Of a DNA stretch of 64,000 nt, positions 1-11,962 are shown one piece after another. This DNA comes from Rotaria macrura. Lineage: Eukaryota > Rotifera > Eurotatoria > Philodinida > Philodinidae. The stretch spans positions 86,919 to 150,918 of the forward strand of contig OENT01000252.1 of NCBI GenBank assembly GCA_900239685.1, written 5' to 3'. The position numbers were made by a program, and so were the translations under genes. The notes beneath the pieces were generated by a model that had not been told where the DNA came from, ran no database searches, and was given only the letters and a program-made list of their open reading frames with translations. Each line of letters starts with the position of its first letter. Position 1 is the first letter of the stretch.

Positions 1-144
1 AACCATCAATTGGCATTGAAGAGAGCATTGAAATTTCGATTTTTCGAGGACACAGTTACAAATAAGCAAACTAATCGACATTGTTGTATCACTACTGAGA
101 GTGCATTAAGTGAATATCATCGAAGTCGAACAATGATTTCCTAA
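1..144 (+). CDS. 3' end of an unidentified protein-coding gene (partial)
   Basis: Frame 1 is open from the first base to a TAA at 142-144, giving 47 codons with the codon usage of neighbouring genes. The end is basic and Ser/Thr-rich (last residues SEYHRSRTMIS). A reading frame this long without a stop is unusual in this AT-rich sequence, so I read it as the last exon of a gene that begins left of the window. No domain is recognisable. A receptor or other membrane protein tail would be compatible, but nothing in the sequence proves it. A GTAAG follows the stop codon and is probably coincidental. Confidence 0.45.
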   Translation, partial: NHQLALKRALKFRFFEDTVTNKQTNRHCCITTESALSEYHRSRTMIS

Positions 145-1888
145 TCAGTAAGTTTCTCTCGTTAGATTTGCACTATTATTTCTCTTGTCGGGCGATTAGA
201 AAGCTATATTCTCTACTTGCATGAGAAGATAAACATTAAAAAGTCAATCAGAAACTCTTGCCTCATAGGATGTCAAGCTTGTTGCGACTTACCCAGCTAT
301 AATTTAAATGAACTGTCAGACGTTAGTAAAATTTGATATTATTGCATTATGAATTAATGTATCTTAAAGGAGTTGAATAAAAAAAACTCTATTTTAAAGT
401 GTGCTTGATAGAAGCGATTTTAGAGTATCGGTTGGTTTCAACTAAATTAGGAATTGTCATACATTTTGATTACACACAATCGATTAATTCTCGAAAATCA
501 TTTCTTTCCAACAATGAATCATATGGCAGAAACGAAATTACTACAGTTCTTAGACAATAATGTTATTTTCATTTAGTTGGAATTTATTTTTTATTCAATA
601 TGGCGATTTTAATTTGGTTTAGCTCTATGTCTCATTCTTTAATTGCTTAACCAATTTCTTATTGGGCCAACAAAACTGTTATCACAGATATCACAAGTAC
701 TCTTTTCATGGAAAAAGACATGATTTACAAGGAATATTCTTTATCGTTTTACCTCTCACTAAATGCATTCAACAAATCAAGTGACCCGGGAGTACTTGTC
801 AGAACATAGATATCCATGATCACCGTAAATTTTTCTTGAGTAATAGATTAACTGATGATCAATGAATCAAATAGACTTAAATATTAATGATAAATCTTTT
901 CACAAATTATATGAACTACATACTTTCTTGAATGCAGTCATGTACACTTCTGTTCATGTACCATCGGAAACTGTTTTATCTAGTTGCTTTATTTAATTTC
1001 TTATAATAAGATCATCATGATCAGTATCAAACAAAAAAAGCAAGTAGTTTGGATGAATGCAGACAAAAAGCAACCTACCGATCGATTTTTTGGAAAAATA
1101 AAGTGAAAATAATTGATTTGGTGTATCAAGACCTACTTATTTTAGTTGACGTCAACTGCATGATTTGAAAAACTGACATGTGCATCAAGATCTATTGGCT
1201 CGTTCTTATCTTGCATAAATGAATTAATAATTGTGTCGTGTTTTATACCAAACATAAAACAAGATATGAATATTACAGTTCTTAAGAAATATTTCTAAGG
1301 TGAATACCTGCATATTTTCTTGAATAGATCAATTTCTCATGTGTATCATAGTATCATCTATGGAATGATTTCAATACTACAACATAGATTTATTTCTTCA
1401 TATTAAAAATATGAATATTTTATTTTTTTTCTCTTGTAGAAGTTATGAAAAATCGTGAAGATCAGTTGCATAGTGTAGAGACTTATATTATTGTTCAAAG
1501 AGAGCATAAGTACAAGATATACACGTTCGAAAATAATGAAAAACAAAAAACATTCATTCACATTCAACCAAAATTTCAGATCGACTAAACTATTCTGAGA
1601 AATTTATGATTCGATTCGATGAGATTCATCTTATAAAATAGATGGTGATTACTCGCAAATATTGATTTCGTAATGTGACTTCTGTATTGCAATGAATCTA
1701 ATTCAGAACTATTTGCGCAGTAAATATGCTTGCTTTGTTAAATATTTTCTTTCTTATGAATTCCTCAGACAAGTTGATGTTTTTTTTTAAATAAATATTT
1801 ATTTTAATTCAGTACGAAAATAATTAAAACACTTTCATTTTTGCAGAAAAAGTTTGACGACGTTGTTGTTAAAGTTCTTCTTATATTT
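145..1888. other. Intergenic, nothing recognised
   Basis: AT-rich sequence with stops in all frames. No conserved coding fragment, RNA gene or repeat was recognised. It lies between the 3' end of the partial gene at 1-144 and the 3' end of the minus-strand EF-hand gene, so it should hold mainly 3' untranslated sequence from both sides. Confidence 0.5.
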
Positions 1889-2592
1889 TCAATTTTTATT
1901 GAGACTATCATAATATTCATGAACACCTTCGGCGAATTCTAAAGTGATTATACCATACAGTTTAACATCATTATCAACGATAGAAAAGAAATACGCACGT
2001 TCATAAGTAACTTTACTTATTGCATCGTGCTGAAATTTTTTATCGAATATATCGATTAAAGTTTGGTTCAAATCTTTTCTAGTTGTTTTCACTTGCTCAA
2101 ATTCATCTTTTTCGACAAAACCATCACCACTTACGTCTTTATATTGTCAACAAAAAGAATAGATCATTAAATCGTTAAGAAATATGTTATGCGAATTTAT
2201 TTTCTCTTACCAATCGTACGAAATAAACTTTTTAATCCGTATACACCACACGGAACGTTGGTGTTTATGAAGTTCACAAATTCATCGACAGAAACATCAC
2301 CACTGTCTATTGAGAGACGACAAGTAAGGTTCAAACGAAAATCAGTAACACATAAAAATTTTATTTACTATCTTCATCAGCACTTTTCAAATAATCGTTA
2401 ACCTGTTGTTCGGAAATTGGTGTACCGTCAGGATCAGCTGATTGAAGTAGTTGTTTAAGTTCTTCTTTTGTTAATGCTCCGTTGTTGTCAGTATCAAATA
2501 GAGTAAAGAGTAATTTCAATTCTGTAAAAGCAGAAACTAAAATAAGAAAATAAATGAGTAGATCGTTAACCTTGATTATCATGTGTTGCCAT
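1889..2592 (-). CDS. EF-hand calcium-binding protein, 172 aa, four exons
   Basis: A small calcium-binding protein, probably cytosolic (no signal peptide or membrane segment). Exons on the minus strand are about 2592-2571, 2521-2369, 2306-2211 and 2136-1889; all junctions are GT-AG and in phase, giving 172 residues from MATHDNQ to SLNKN. Three canonical 12-residue EF-hand loops are visible: DTDNNGALTKEE in exon 2, DEDNSGDVSVDE built across the exon 2/3 junction, and DVSGDGFVEKDE built across the exon 3/4 junction. That two loops form only after splicing is good support for the model. The C-terminal 60 residues are not an obvious EF-hand. It resembles the calmodulin/calcineurin-B/neuronal calcium sensor superfamily but is too divergent for me to name an orthologue. 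The upstream neighbour (5725) is on the other strand, so its promoter is separate. Confidence 0.85.
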
Positions 2593-5227
2593 TTTAGTTG
2601 AGAATGATTGTGTTGAATAGGTTCAGATATGCTTGCGGTTATATTTAATATATGATATCTTATCTTATCTTATCAAAAGCATTGACGTAAATTTCTCAAA
2701 ACATGCTAGATTAATATTGATATTTGTCTTCAAACTAATACGTCAATGGAAGATTGAAAGACAATCTTAGATAAGAGAAAAATGTTCTCATAAATCTTCT
2801 TTCGTAACGCATTTTTACTTTTAAACAATAGCTATTAATATTTTTATAAGTTCATATTGCGTGTGCTGAGTGTGTAAGGTCAATATTAGTATTATTTATG
2901 TTTTTTATTACAGTAACTTGAAAAATAGGAGCCTATGTTATTGTCATAGTAACGAGTTCAATATGTCATTTATTCATGCATGTTTATGTACGTAGGTAAT
3001 TTTGCGTATAAGCATGAACGTAGATTTTTAATTAAATGAGCACATGTATGGATTCCAATGAATTTCTAAGAAGAACCGGTGATATTTTGTTTTAATATCG
3101 TGTTCAAATTTTTATTTTTTTCTCATCTTTGAAGTTTATTCGCCACTGTCTATTTTTATTTTTAATGTGGATAAAATATATTTATTATACATTAAGACTT
3201 TAGTCATGTAAAATTCATGACTTCCAATAGTGAACCATCTGCTAATAAATGACAGATTGGGTCAAATAAAAATGATGACGCATTTTACATATCCATAATA
3301 ATGGTTTCATCTGAATGTTTATTTTATTGATGTTGGAAATGTATTAACTTTGGTGTTTTTGTTAGTCAAATATGTGCCTAAAAGTGATAACTATGTTGCT
3401 AAATGAGAAAGATTTACTATTTCTATTCCTATTCTGAGTTAACTACTGATTATTATGCTTGATATAGACAAAAAATACCGCTTATCTATTTGAATCGTTT
3501 AACATTCATGGTTTGAAAACATTATTTTCTCAGCAACACACATTGCAATTTTGTTAGACTTGATTTATTGTTATAAATTCATAAATTCGGTTTCATGAAC
3601 CCTTATTCATAGTACATCGTAATACTCACAGTAATGTCCTTTAGCAAAACCTCAAGCATAATGATCAAACAATAAAAATTCTCCATAGAATAAGTGATTA
3701 AAAAAATAATTCCTCAAGTGAAAAGTATCCATTTCATCTATTCATATTTATTTTTGTGCATGCATGGTTAATCGAATCGATTCCAAGCCTATTGTACTCA
3801 AAACGTGAACACTCTATTTAATTGGGCGACATAGTTTAAGAATTTATCTAATAATGAAATTCAATTGGGAAACGTTAATTTTAAAAGAATTGTTTAGCTC
3901 AAATAAACCGAGTTGTGTTTAGTTGTGAACCATAGGTTCCCTTACATAATTAATTCGCATATGGTTCATCGTAATATTATAATAGAATATTCTTTCAAAA
4001 ACATCACTTTCTATACCCGTTCATCGTGAAAACATCGCATCAATGTTTAGTAACCAATCAAAAAACAAACAACAAGTTTCTTAATATCCATGTATGCCCG
4101 ATGTTTGATAGGTGTTTCGCTGGACAGAATCCGACATGATTTCTTATCTTTTATGTTTTTGATTCTCGATAAAAACTAAAAGTAGATCTATGAGCTTACT
4201 TTTCATCATAAGGGTATGCGTTTATATTGTCTGATGTTTGAAATCTCGGGAAATATGGTTGAGAAAAACAAATAACCATACTCTTCGATAGGCGAACGAT
4301 CTGAATCTAAGGTAGATTAAACTCGACCAAACGTTGATAGTTTCGTTTTTTTTTGTATCGAAATTATCGTTCACCCGAGTTAAGGTCTTAGCAAGTTTCT
4401 TAACATCGCTATGCCCAAAACTTAAACTTATGTAACAAGCGAAAATTCAAAATTTGTTTTAAACGAAAGTTTAAAACAAAAATGTTTGATAGTCTCAGAT
4501 TAAGACGAGAAATTTGAAATGCATATAAATTTGCATGCAATCTGATCAACATATGAGTCAGACAAGAGTTGATTGTAGAGAATCCATCAAACAATCATGA
4601 GAAACAATACGTTATCTATCAGAAGTACATGTAAATAAAACATAATGAACAGCTCGTAGGTTTAATCAAGCTGAACCAAGACTTTATCTATCCTACTTTA
4701 AATCTACCATCATATTTGCAAATAAACTATATCGGCAATAGGTAGCATTTTGCACCAAGAAAAGGGATAACACGCTCATTCATTCGCACCGTACACACTG
4801 TTTGATAAAAAGCCAGCATCGTCTTTTTTTAAAAACATTTCTATACGCCTACGTGTTCTTGGAGTTAAAAAAAGATCGATTTATGTTTTTTTATCATCAA
4901 TAGTTCTTCTCAGCAGTGTTGCTGTTACGAGAATTACGTTGGCAATTTGAAGACATATTTGTATTAACATAGCAAACTCCTAGCGTTGTTCTTTATTATT
5001 AATTGCCTCTCATAAACAGGTTAAACTGTATCCTTTTTAACAGACGTGGTAAACTCGGAACTATCATCCGTAGGATTCGAATATTTTAGAATCAGAATCG
5101 ATTGATAGAACATGTTCAAAGCTTAAAACAGCAACATCCTCATGAATTGTTTTTCAATATTGATGATGAAATTCACTAATGATTCGATAAATTCTATATA
5201 GGATATATTAACGTGTTTTAATCATAC
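2593..5227. other. Intergenic, promoter side of the EF-hand gene
   Basis: AT-rich with no recognisable gene on either strand. Short GATA-like repeats (tatcttatcttatcttatc) lie at about 2650-2672, just upstream of the EF-hand start codon on its promoter side; they could be regulatory, but this is not shown. Open frames here are under 65 codons and look random. Confidence 0.45.
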
Positions 5228-5463
5228 TATACAGTCAGGGGCGTACCGACCGGGGGGGCGTGGGGGGGCTTTACGCCCCCCCTGCTTTTGAAAATTTTGT
5301 GTTTTTGGTACAAAAAAATTGAAAAAAAGCTCTTTTCTGGGGACTTTAGTTGCTGAATTGATATGAATAAAGGCCTTACGCCCCCCCTGCTTTTGAAATA
5401 TTGAGATGGGGGGTCGTTACGCCCCCCCTGCTTTCGAGACTTCGGTACGCCCCTGTATACAGT
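5228..5463. mobile_element. 220-bp hAT-type MITE with 8-bp target duplication
   Basis: The element at 5236-5455 has perfect 14-bp terminal inverted repeats, CAGGGGCGTACCGA at the left and TCGGTACGCCCCTG at the right. It is flanked by an identical 8-bp direct repeat, TATACAGT, at 5228-5235 and 5456-5463. An 8-bp duplication with termini starting CAG is typical of the hAT superfamily. Inside are three near-identical direct copies of a motif beginning TTACGCCCCCCCTGCTTT (around 5271, 5373 and 5418), plus G-runs near the left end that could pair with them. There is no coding capacity, so it is non-autonomous. It is strikingly GC-rich compared with its surroundings. The perfect duplication suggests a fairly recent insertion. 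Confidence 0.88.
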
Positions 5464-5724
5464 AAACTATAAATTGATAAAGAAACAGATACCGAGATGA
5501 TGGATGCATAAGATGTCGTTAGATTACAACACTTCTATCGTATATCGTTATATAAACTGAAATGGACTCACTCATTGGCTAGAATGTGTTCCACCCCATG
5601 TTATTTAATAAAACCCTAGCTATCTTTTTAAATTTTCTTTGTCTTACTTGTGTTCATTATTATTATCAGTGGATTGAAAAAGCAAGCAGAATTATTTTTG
5701 TTATTTTCAATTATTGTCATCAAA

Positions 5725-6355
5725 ATGCCATTATCCATAGAATCTGAAATAGATCTACTTTATCACTTATCAACAATGTCTGAACATGTTTTACCAAAAG
5801 GATTTTTTTATCTTCTACTATGGAAACGTCTTAATCAATCGAGTACTCCACCAGCTTTTTCATTTAATGAAATGGTTGATCATCTTCGTACATTGTAAAT
5901 ATATCTTTATTAGGAAAGCGATAAGAAGCAAAGTGCTATTTTCTTTCTTTCATTAAAATAGATATGATGAAAGTGTTTTTGATAATCCTGAATTGCCGGA
6001 ATCAAATGATCATGATTTTGAATGGAGTCCAAGTAATATTGAGCAACAACAGCAATATGAAAAAGATTCACCAAATAAACTCGAAACATCAACGTTGACA
6101 CCAACGACACCTCAACCTACAATTAAAACACGAAAACGTCCGACATCACCGTCATCAGTTACAACCAATAATGACATTAATCGTCGTAGTAGTCGACGAA
6201 AAAGTAATACACAAACAAAAGACGAAGAGCAACAACAACTACAGCAACAGACAAAAACTGAAAAACGAAAGTCTGTTAAAGATTCATCTCGAATATCCAC
6301 TCGATCAATACCTATCAATGATTCCATCGGTACACGTTTACGTGGACAAAAATAA
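5725..6355 (+). CDS. MRGBP: MRGBP/Eaf7-like subunit of the NuA4/TIP60 acetyltransferase complex
   Basis: Two exons, 5725-5894 and 5962-6355, separated by a 67-bp GT-AG intron, encode 187 aa. The N-terminal 75-80 residues resemble the Eaf7/MRGBP domain: an acidic ESEIDLLYHL start, a KGFFYLL segment, SFNEMVDHLRTLYDESVF, then NPELPES and a DFEW motif, matching the family pattern in which a helix ending in LxxMYD is followed by PF/NPE and DF. The rest is low-complexity and basic (KTRKRP, RRSSRRKS, Gln-rich), as in other MRGBP tails. In animals this protein binds MRG15/MRGX in the TIP60 histone acetyltransferase complex in the nucleus. The start is the first ATG after a splice-acceptor-like TTATCAG at about 5663-5669. 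OCIAD follows 201 bp downstream on the same strand. Other small chromatin proteins remain possible because the match is to a short domain. Confidence 0.62.
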
Positions 6356-6440
6356 AATTATTCCATATTATGTATATATAGAATTATTCTTTTTGAAAAC
6401 AAAGAAAAGAAAAGAAAATTAAATCATATAAATACAAACA

Positions 6441-6447
6441 TATATAG

Positions 6448-6480
<33 letters not shown>

Positions 6481-6487
6481 CATATAC
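6441..6487. repeat. (TA)n microsatellite
   Basis: Almost pure TA dinucleotides with a few interruptions, lying in the 3' untranslated or intergenic stretch between the MRGBP-like gene and OCIAD. Confidence 0.85.
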
Positions 6488-6556
6488 ACATAGGAAATGA
6501 ACTCTTATTCTAATGAATTTGTATGTTGTAGAAATAGCAACAAGTTTATATAAATC

Positions 6557-7051
6557 ATGTCTCGTACAACGAATCAAAATGATTCACATATATCTCCAAC
6601 GAATCTTGACGATGATGAAAAACGTGTTTTAGCCGAATGTGAACGAGAATCACTGGTTTATCGTAGCATACCATTAGGTCTTATGACATTCTTTGCAACA
6701 CAATATGCTATGTCGAAAAATTTAATTGCACCACAAGGAAAATGGGTTAAACTTGGTGCAAGTTTATTTGCTGGCTACATCATCGGCAAAGTATCCTATG
6801 CACCAGCATGTCGAAATAAAATTCTTACACAAATTCCGAATAGTAATTTAGCACATGCTATTCGTGGTGGTAATGATCAACATGCAGCTGAAACTTCAAA
6901 CGAACAAGATTCTCAACCATTTGTAACTAGAAAACGAAAAGATCCGAATGAAGCAGTTGTATTTTTACCAGATCCAGTTGAACTTGATACACTTACAGTC
7001 CCAGTCGGTGTTAATCAGTATGGTGATCCAATTTATGATACTTCTAAATAA
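6557..7051 (+). CDS. OCIAD1: OCIA domain-containing protein (OCIAD1/Asrij family), 164 aa
   Basis: Intronless gene with the OCIA domain over residues about 15-95. The family signatures are clear: a helix with EEKR/DDEKRVLAECERES, then YRSIPLG, a hydrophobic segment with TQYAMSK, and a second segment GYIIGKVSYAPACRNK, which matches the GY-x-GKLSY-x-x-x-C-x-x-K core of vertebrate OCIAD1. OCIAD proteins sit in mitochondrial and endosomal membranes; in flies and mice Asrij controls endocytic signalling and blood-cell precursors, and human OCIAD1/2 affect respiratory complexes. The C-terminal 70 residues are variable. The start follows a TGTTGTAG acceptor-like sequence about 27 bases upstream. The gene lies 201 bp after the MRGBP-like stop on the same strand. 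Confidence 0.9.
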   Translation: MSRTTNQNDSHISPTNLDDDEKRVLAECERESLVYRSIPLGLMTFFATQYAMSKNLIAPQGKWVKLGASLFAGYIIGKVSYAPACRNKILTQIPNSNLAHAIRGGNDQHAAETSNEQDSQPFVTRKRKDPNEAVVFLPDPVELDTLTVPVGVNQYGDPIYDTSK

Positions 7052-9047
7052 TGATTTATTTAAATGACTTTCCTTAAAAACAAAATAAGGAATCTAGCGT
7101 TCAATCGTTTTTTTTCTCTGAGATTTGTCCTTTTGTACTTACTCATGATAGTGACTAGAGAAAACTTTCAAAAAGTAGATATAAATGTCTTTTCCTTGAC
7201 ACACTCATTTGATTTGCCAGTTGTTTTTTCTTTTTTTTAATATAAATAAGCACGTATTTTTATCGTTTTTTTCTTCGTTTCTACTGAGAAAACTTAGGAA
7301 TTTTATCGGAGGATAGTTTTAGCAGTTTGTACTAGAAAATAGATAACAAGCTGCGGAGAATAGATTTTGCGTTTGTTGAATTATTGATTGATACAATTGC
7401 TATCTTAATCAATCATGCACAAGATTAATTTCTCTCAGTTATGTAAACCATATGTTATTTAAGTTTTTCTTATTTTTGTTTCTCGAGTCTACATATTTTA
7501 AATAAGAGATCTAAACAACTGTGTTAGACAGATGATAGGTAGTTGAGTACAGTTTTTCTTATTCATAAATCATCACTAATTATATTACAAATCAAGATCG
7601 ATCTTATATCTGAGTAAATGATGCGATACCTTAATATCCATTGAGATTGGCAGATCTTTTTAATATTCTTTTTCTTACACAAGAGAATAAGTTTAGACGG
7701 ATTTTTATGATATCATCTGCTTCCGATTACGCGTGAGAAGAGACACCCTAAAGCGTAAACGCGTGCACTCACAAACACACACACATATATATATATATAT
7801 ATTCGCGTGATGATTTATGTGAAAATGTGTTTCTCGTGTGCTGTGACCACGAGCATAGAGGCTACGGGACATTCTCATCGAAAACACGAATGTAAATAGA
7901 TAATTGTTGTATAATCGTCATCTCATCGATAGAAATGACGTGTTCACATGTCTGCACCACTATTATGTTCAATTACGATATTCTTCGAATCTCTTTGGGT
8001 GTCAAAAAGGCGAGAAACATGTGTAACATAATGACAGAAGTGAAACAAAAGAAGCCGAAATAGAACTTGAAGTGTAGTCGGCATGTTGTTCGAACGAAGA
8101 AAAGAAACGATTACATAAAAATAAAAATGATTTCAAATTGAATCTCTATCTGCGGGGTATACATTGATTGTATGGTACTTGATAAGGTCAAAAGCAATTT
8201 TTCTTTTCAAACTGTTATAAGGGTGGAGTAAATTATCGAGTGAATTGACACAGACATTTAAGATATCGCCTTTTTTGTCTCTTTTCAGAATTGACCTATA
8301 GTAACGACATAAGAAAGAAAGACGTGGAGGCGGGTGACGTTGTTGTACGTACAACATATATGGGCATTCATCAAGTTGTTCTATGTCTTCTTTTTCTTCC
8401 GTCTTATCAAGTTTATATTCACGACACCACGTCGGGTCACTAGCCGTGGCCCATATTCTTTATCTTGATCCCCATCTGACTGACCGCTCGATCACCACAA
8501 TTTCCATTCTTTACGTTTGACTCATTCTTTTTCTTTCTTTCTCTCGTTTTTTTTCTTCTCCGTCTTTAGCATTTTCATTCTGCTAACAACCTCGATAATC
8601 TAAAGCAGAAAGGAAAAAAAGAAAAGAGCAGTTCTTACCATTGATGATATTCTCTCTTTTCTTTGCGAACAACAAATGATAACAATCAAGCAAGAACAAC
8701 AGCGGCAACAGGAACAACAATAGATGCTACAAAATGAGAATACATCGAATAAAGAAGAAGAAAAAATCGTGCTAATAATAACAATACAACGTCAGTCAGT
8801 AGTAACATATTCATCATTCTTCTGAACACATATCTGTAAAGTCAGTGTACGTGTAATACAAACATAGAATAAAAAAGAAGAACAAGGAGAAGAAGAAAAA
8901 GAGAAGAGAAGAGAAGAGAAGAAAAAGAGAAAGAGAAGGAAAAGAAAGGCCTATGTATATCATTTTGTAAATGCATACAATGATCATGGTTGATGTACGT
9001 TGTTGGCCAAAACGGTGACCATTAATAATATAATAAAAGCTAAAATC
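7052..9047. other. Intergenic with polypurine tract upstream of dystroglycan
   Basis: About 2 kb without a recognisable gene. A (CA)n-(TA)n microsatellite lies at about 7774-7802. A strongly purine-biased stretch rich in GAA/GAGAA lies at about 8860-8950, just upstream of the dystroglycan start. A pyrimidine-rich stretch at 8520-8580 precedes it. These could be core promoter or 5' UTR sequence of the downstream gene; no direct evidence of function is visible. Confidence 0.5.
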
Positions 9048-10708
9048 ATGTTACTTCAAAGTTTTTTTTTATTGTTGATGTCATATCCATCAATAGCGGA
9101 AACAGTAAGAATACTTGTCTATGTTCATTTAATATCTATTCATGAGATTTCTAGGTTGTTAATAATAATTATCATCAGCGTCGTCACACATATTCTTCGT
9201 CAACATTAGTAATTACTGAATATCCACTACCTATGATAATGACCGATGATTTATTTTCTTTTTTAACTTATAGGATTTCACAGCTAATGTTGATTATAAT
9301 AAACTTTATCAACGATCATTGAATATTAATAATGCACGCGTCATTAGTATTGAACCCGAAGATAAACTATGGTTTGCAATTGAGAATGGAACTATATTTG
9401 CCTTACCATTGTACGGAGATTATTCAGGTCCATATTTAATTCAATTTCAACAATCGAATAATCATTCACATTCAGGTAAATATTTATTTGTCTATTCGAT
9501 AAACATTATTCGTTTGTTCTTTCTTGTTTTTTCTTTTAATATAGATCTTACCAATCTAATTGAATTAAAATTAGCCTTCAACTTTACTCCATCATCATCC
9601 CTTTACTATCCATCGAATCATCTTCTTCTTGCTTTATTTAATATTTCATCAGCAAACTACAATAATTCATTATTAAATCGTTATTTCATTATTCGAACAT
9701 TATCGTTAGCCCTTAATTTAAGTGAATCATTAATTACAATACATAAAATAAATGGTTCTATGATCAAAGTTTATTTTTCATGTGATTTATATTTCTCCAC
9801 AAATATAACGTATCAACTAAAAACACTTATTGATCGTTATTATTCAAGGCGTTTGGAATTATTATCCTTATTCCCTTTACCATTAATTGAAATATCGATT
9901 ATTCGATTCTATAAACCATCAGCGACAACCACAACTACCACAACTGCTACAACTACTACAACTACTACAACTATCACAGCTACTACAACAACGACAACAA
10001 CATCAACAACAACAACGACGACTACTACAATGACAACAGCAACAACAACAGCGACTACTACAATGACAACGGCAACAACAATAACGAACACAATGAAAAC
10101 TACGGCTGAAACATATCTATCAACTAAGATACCTCCAATTTTTGACATAAAAAAAGCTGAATTTACAATACGGACACGATTATTAAATGACAATTCAATA
10201 AAATACAATCGAACAGTAACATCATTTAATAATCTCATTCTTCTTAAGCAATTTTATCAACCACTTGTTATTGTGCCATTATCAATAATTGCTGTTGGAT
10301 TATTTATTTGTGCTATAATTGCGTGTTGTCTCTGTTGTAATCGTCGTTCATCTTCATCATCAACATTACTTTTACCGAGTGGACCATCTGGTAGTCCAAA
10401 TAATAAACATCTATATCAAAATTATTCATATCGAAAACATAGACAAAATCATGAATTTTATAAGAAGAAATATCGATACAATGACCAAAAACAATTCATT
10501 TCAAAAGGTAAAATTTCAAATGAAACGACAAGATGAACTTTTGTCTGTATATACATATATATATATTATTTTCACAATAGGCATCCCTGTCGTATTTGCC
10601 GAAGAACTCGAAGAAAAAATTGAACAAACACATACACCATTGGTTATGCGCATTGAAAAGGCACCATTTAATGATAAACAAGAAGAAAATGATTTAGAAA
10701 GACCTTAA
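9048..10708 (+). CDS. DAG1: Reduced dystroglycan, 449 aa, single-pass membrane receptor
   Basis: Four exons: 9048-9104, 9274-9475, 9545-10507 and 10581-10708, all GT-AG and in phase. Residues 1-19 are a signal peptide. Residues 20-86 resemble the first cadherin-like fold of alpha-dystroglycan (LWFAIENGTIFALPLYGDY). Residues 87-210 resemble the following alpha-dystroglycan N-terminal subdomain. Residues about 212-280 are an almost pure Thr tract, the mucin-like part. A transmembrane helix lies at about 325-350, and the tail contains basic KKKYR and FISKGIPVVFAEELEE, which aligns with FIKKGVPIIFADELDD of vertebrate beta-dystroglycan, followed by PLVMRIEKAP (vertebrate PLILQEEKAP). Dystroglycan links extracellular laminin-type ligands to the cytoskeleton. 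Here only about 45 residues separate the Thr tract from the membrane, so the second cadherin-like fold and the SEA-like cleavage region are missing, and the tail stops before any PPxY dystrophin-binding motif. The coding exon is continuous, so this is not an obvious assembly gap. Confidence 0.85.
9919..10098 (+). repeat. ACA/ACT trinucleotide tract encoding poly-Thr
   Basis: Imperfect ACN trinucleotide array inside dystroglycan exon 3, encoding mostly Thr with occasional Ala, Ile, Met and Ser. Both ACA and ACT/ACG codons are mixed, which suggests selection on the threonine run and not simple slippage of one codon. It supplies potential O-glycosylation sites for the mucin-like region. Confidence 0.85.
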
Positions 10709-11962
10709 ATCTGATATTGATTTTGTAATCAGTGAATCGAAAAAAGGGTGTTTTTGCTTTTCTTGTTTTGTAGATTAGTGCCATGTTTTTTTTATCTCAT
10801 TGCAAATTTTTGTGTAATGAGCGAATATTTTCATACTATGTCATTGTCTTCTTCTCTTTGTTTTTCTTTTGCCTTTTTTTTCTTGGTCAAATAACTCAGG
10901 TGTTCGATTTGTTGTGTTTATATTATTTGAGAAAATATGCTAATGAACTGAAAACGACCAAAAGAAAATACAACAAAGTACTGTATCTACTGTTCTGATG
11001 CTTTGAAATTCAGGAAGAAAAGATTGCATTGCAAATATGTTAGAAAGAGTATATTAATTTCATAATAACCTATTTGAATGACTGATTCGTCAAAATGGTT
11101 TAGTTAAAATAAAAAACGCAGCTCTTTTTGTTCTTTCGTATTTTAGATATGAAAAGATTTATCATTACATTATGATCATTATTAATGAATATAGACATTG
11201 ATTTATTGAATGTATGCATTAGGCAATGTAGATCAATTTAGAATATCAAAAAATCGTTGACGAAGTCCATGATAGGCAATAAAACATGATTAAAACATAC
11301 GATGAGAATAGAAGTTATTACTTTGATTTATTGTATTGAAAATACAATCGAAGAAACAGCGATCAAATTTAATTCAACTCATCGAATAAGATGAATTATT
11401 TTGATGAAGATCATGCATCGATATCTACATGTGCACGTCAATTACTTTAAATAAAAGAAAATAAATTTGATAAGTAACATATGATTATCATTGTTCAAGA
11501 TTTTTTCTATAAGGACGGATTATCACCATGTGTTTACATATAACAATGGATAGATCAAATATTTATTTCGGCTATAATGCGTTTTTTCCGCTACGCGAAG
11601 TTTAGTCTTGTTAATATTGTTTAGGTAATTATATGCTTATGGATACATCAGACGTTTAAAAGATACGGATGCGATTGTTAATTGGTCGATGGAATGAATC
11701 GTGCAAACAAAATAAATCATAGCATTTTCTATTGAATAATAGAGTAACAGCTAATTTATCATGAACTATTAGTTTCTGTAATGACCTTACCTAAGAAAAA
11801 TAATTACTGCATATAAAGAAGTCTTGAAATTTACAATGCATTTATATAGATCTTTTGTTAATGTCTCACTTTGTAAAAAGGGTGCCTTTATGCTACCGCC
11901 TCGAAGTGAATCAATTTATGACTAGGTACTTAAATATAAAAAAATTGCCTTTCACATTTTAG
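10709..11962. other. Intergenic, nothing recognised
   Basis: AT-rich stretch between dystroglycan and ATG5 with no recognisable coding, RNA or repeat element. The pyrimidine-rich sequence ending TTTTAG directly abuts the ATG5 start codon. Confidence 0.5.

Noticed and set aside
9909-10238. A Val-rich minus-strand ORF of 109 codons
   Set aside because: It is the complement of the Thr-coding ACN repeat in dystroglycan.
10319-10708. A 129-codon plus-strand ORF overlapping the end of dystroglycan
   Set aside because: Its first part is an out-of-frame reading of dystroglycan exon 3 and intron; only its last part (10581-10708) is real, as dystroglycan exon 4.
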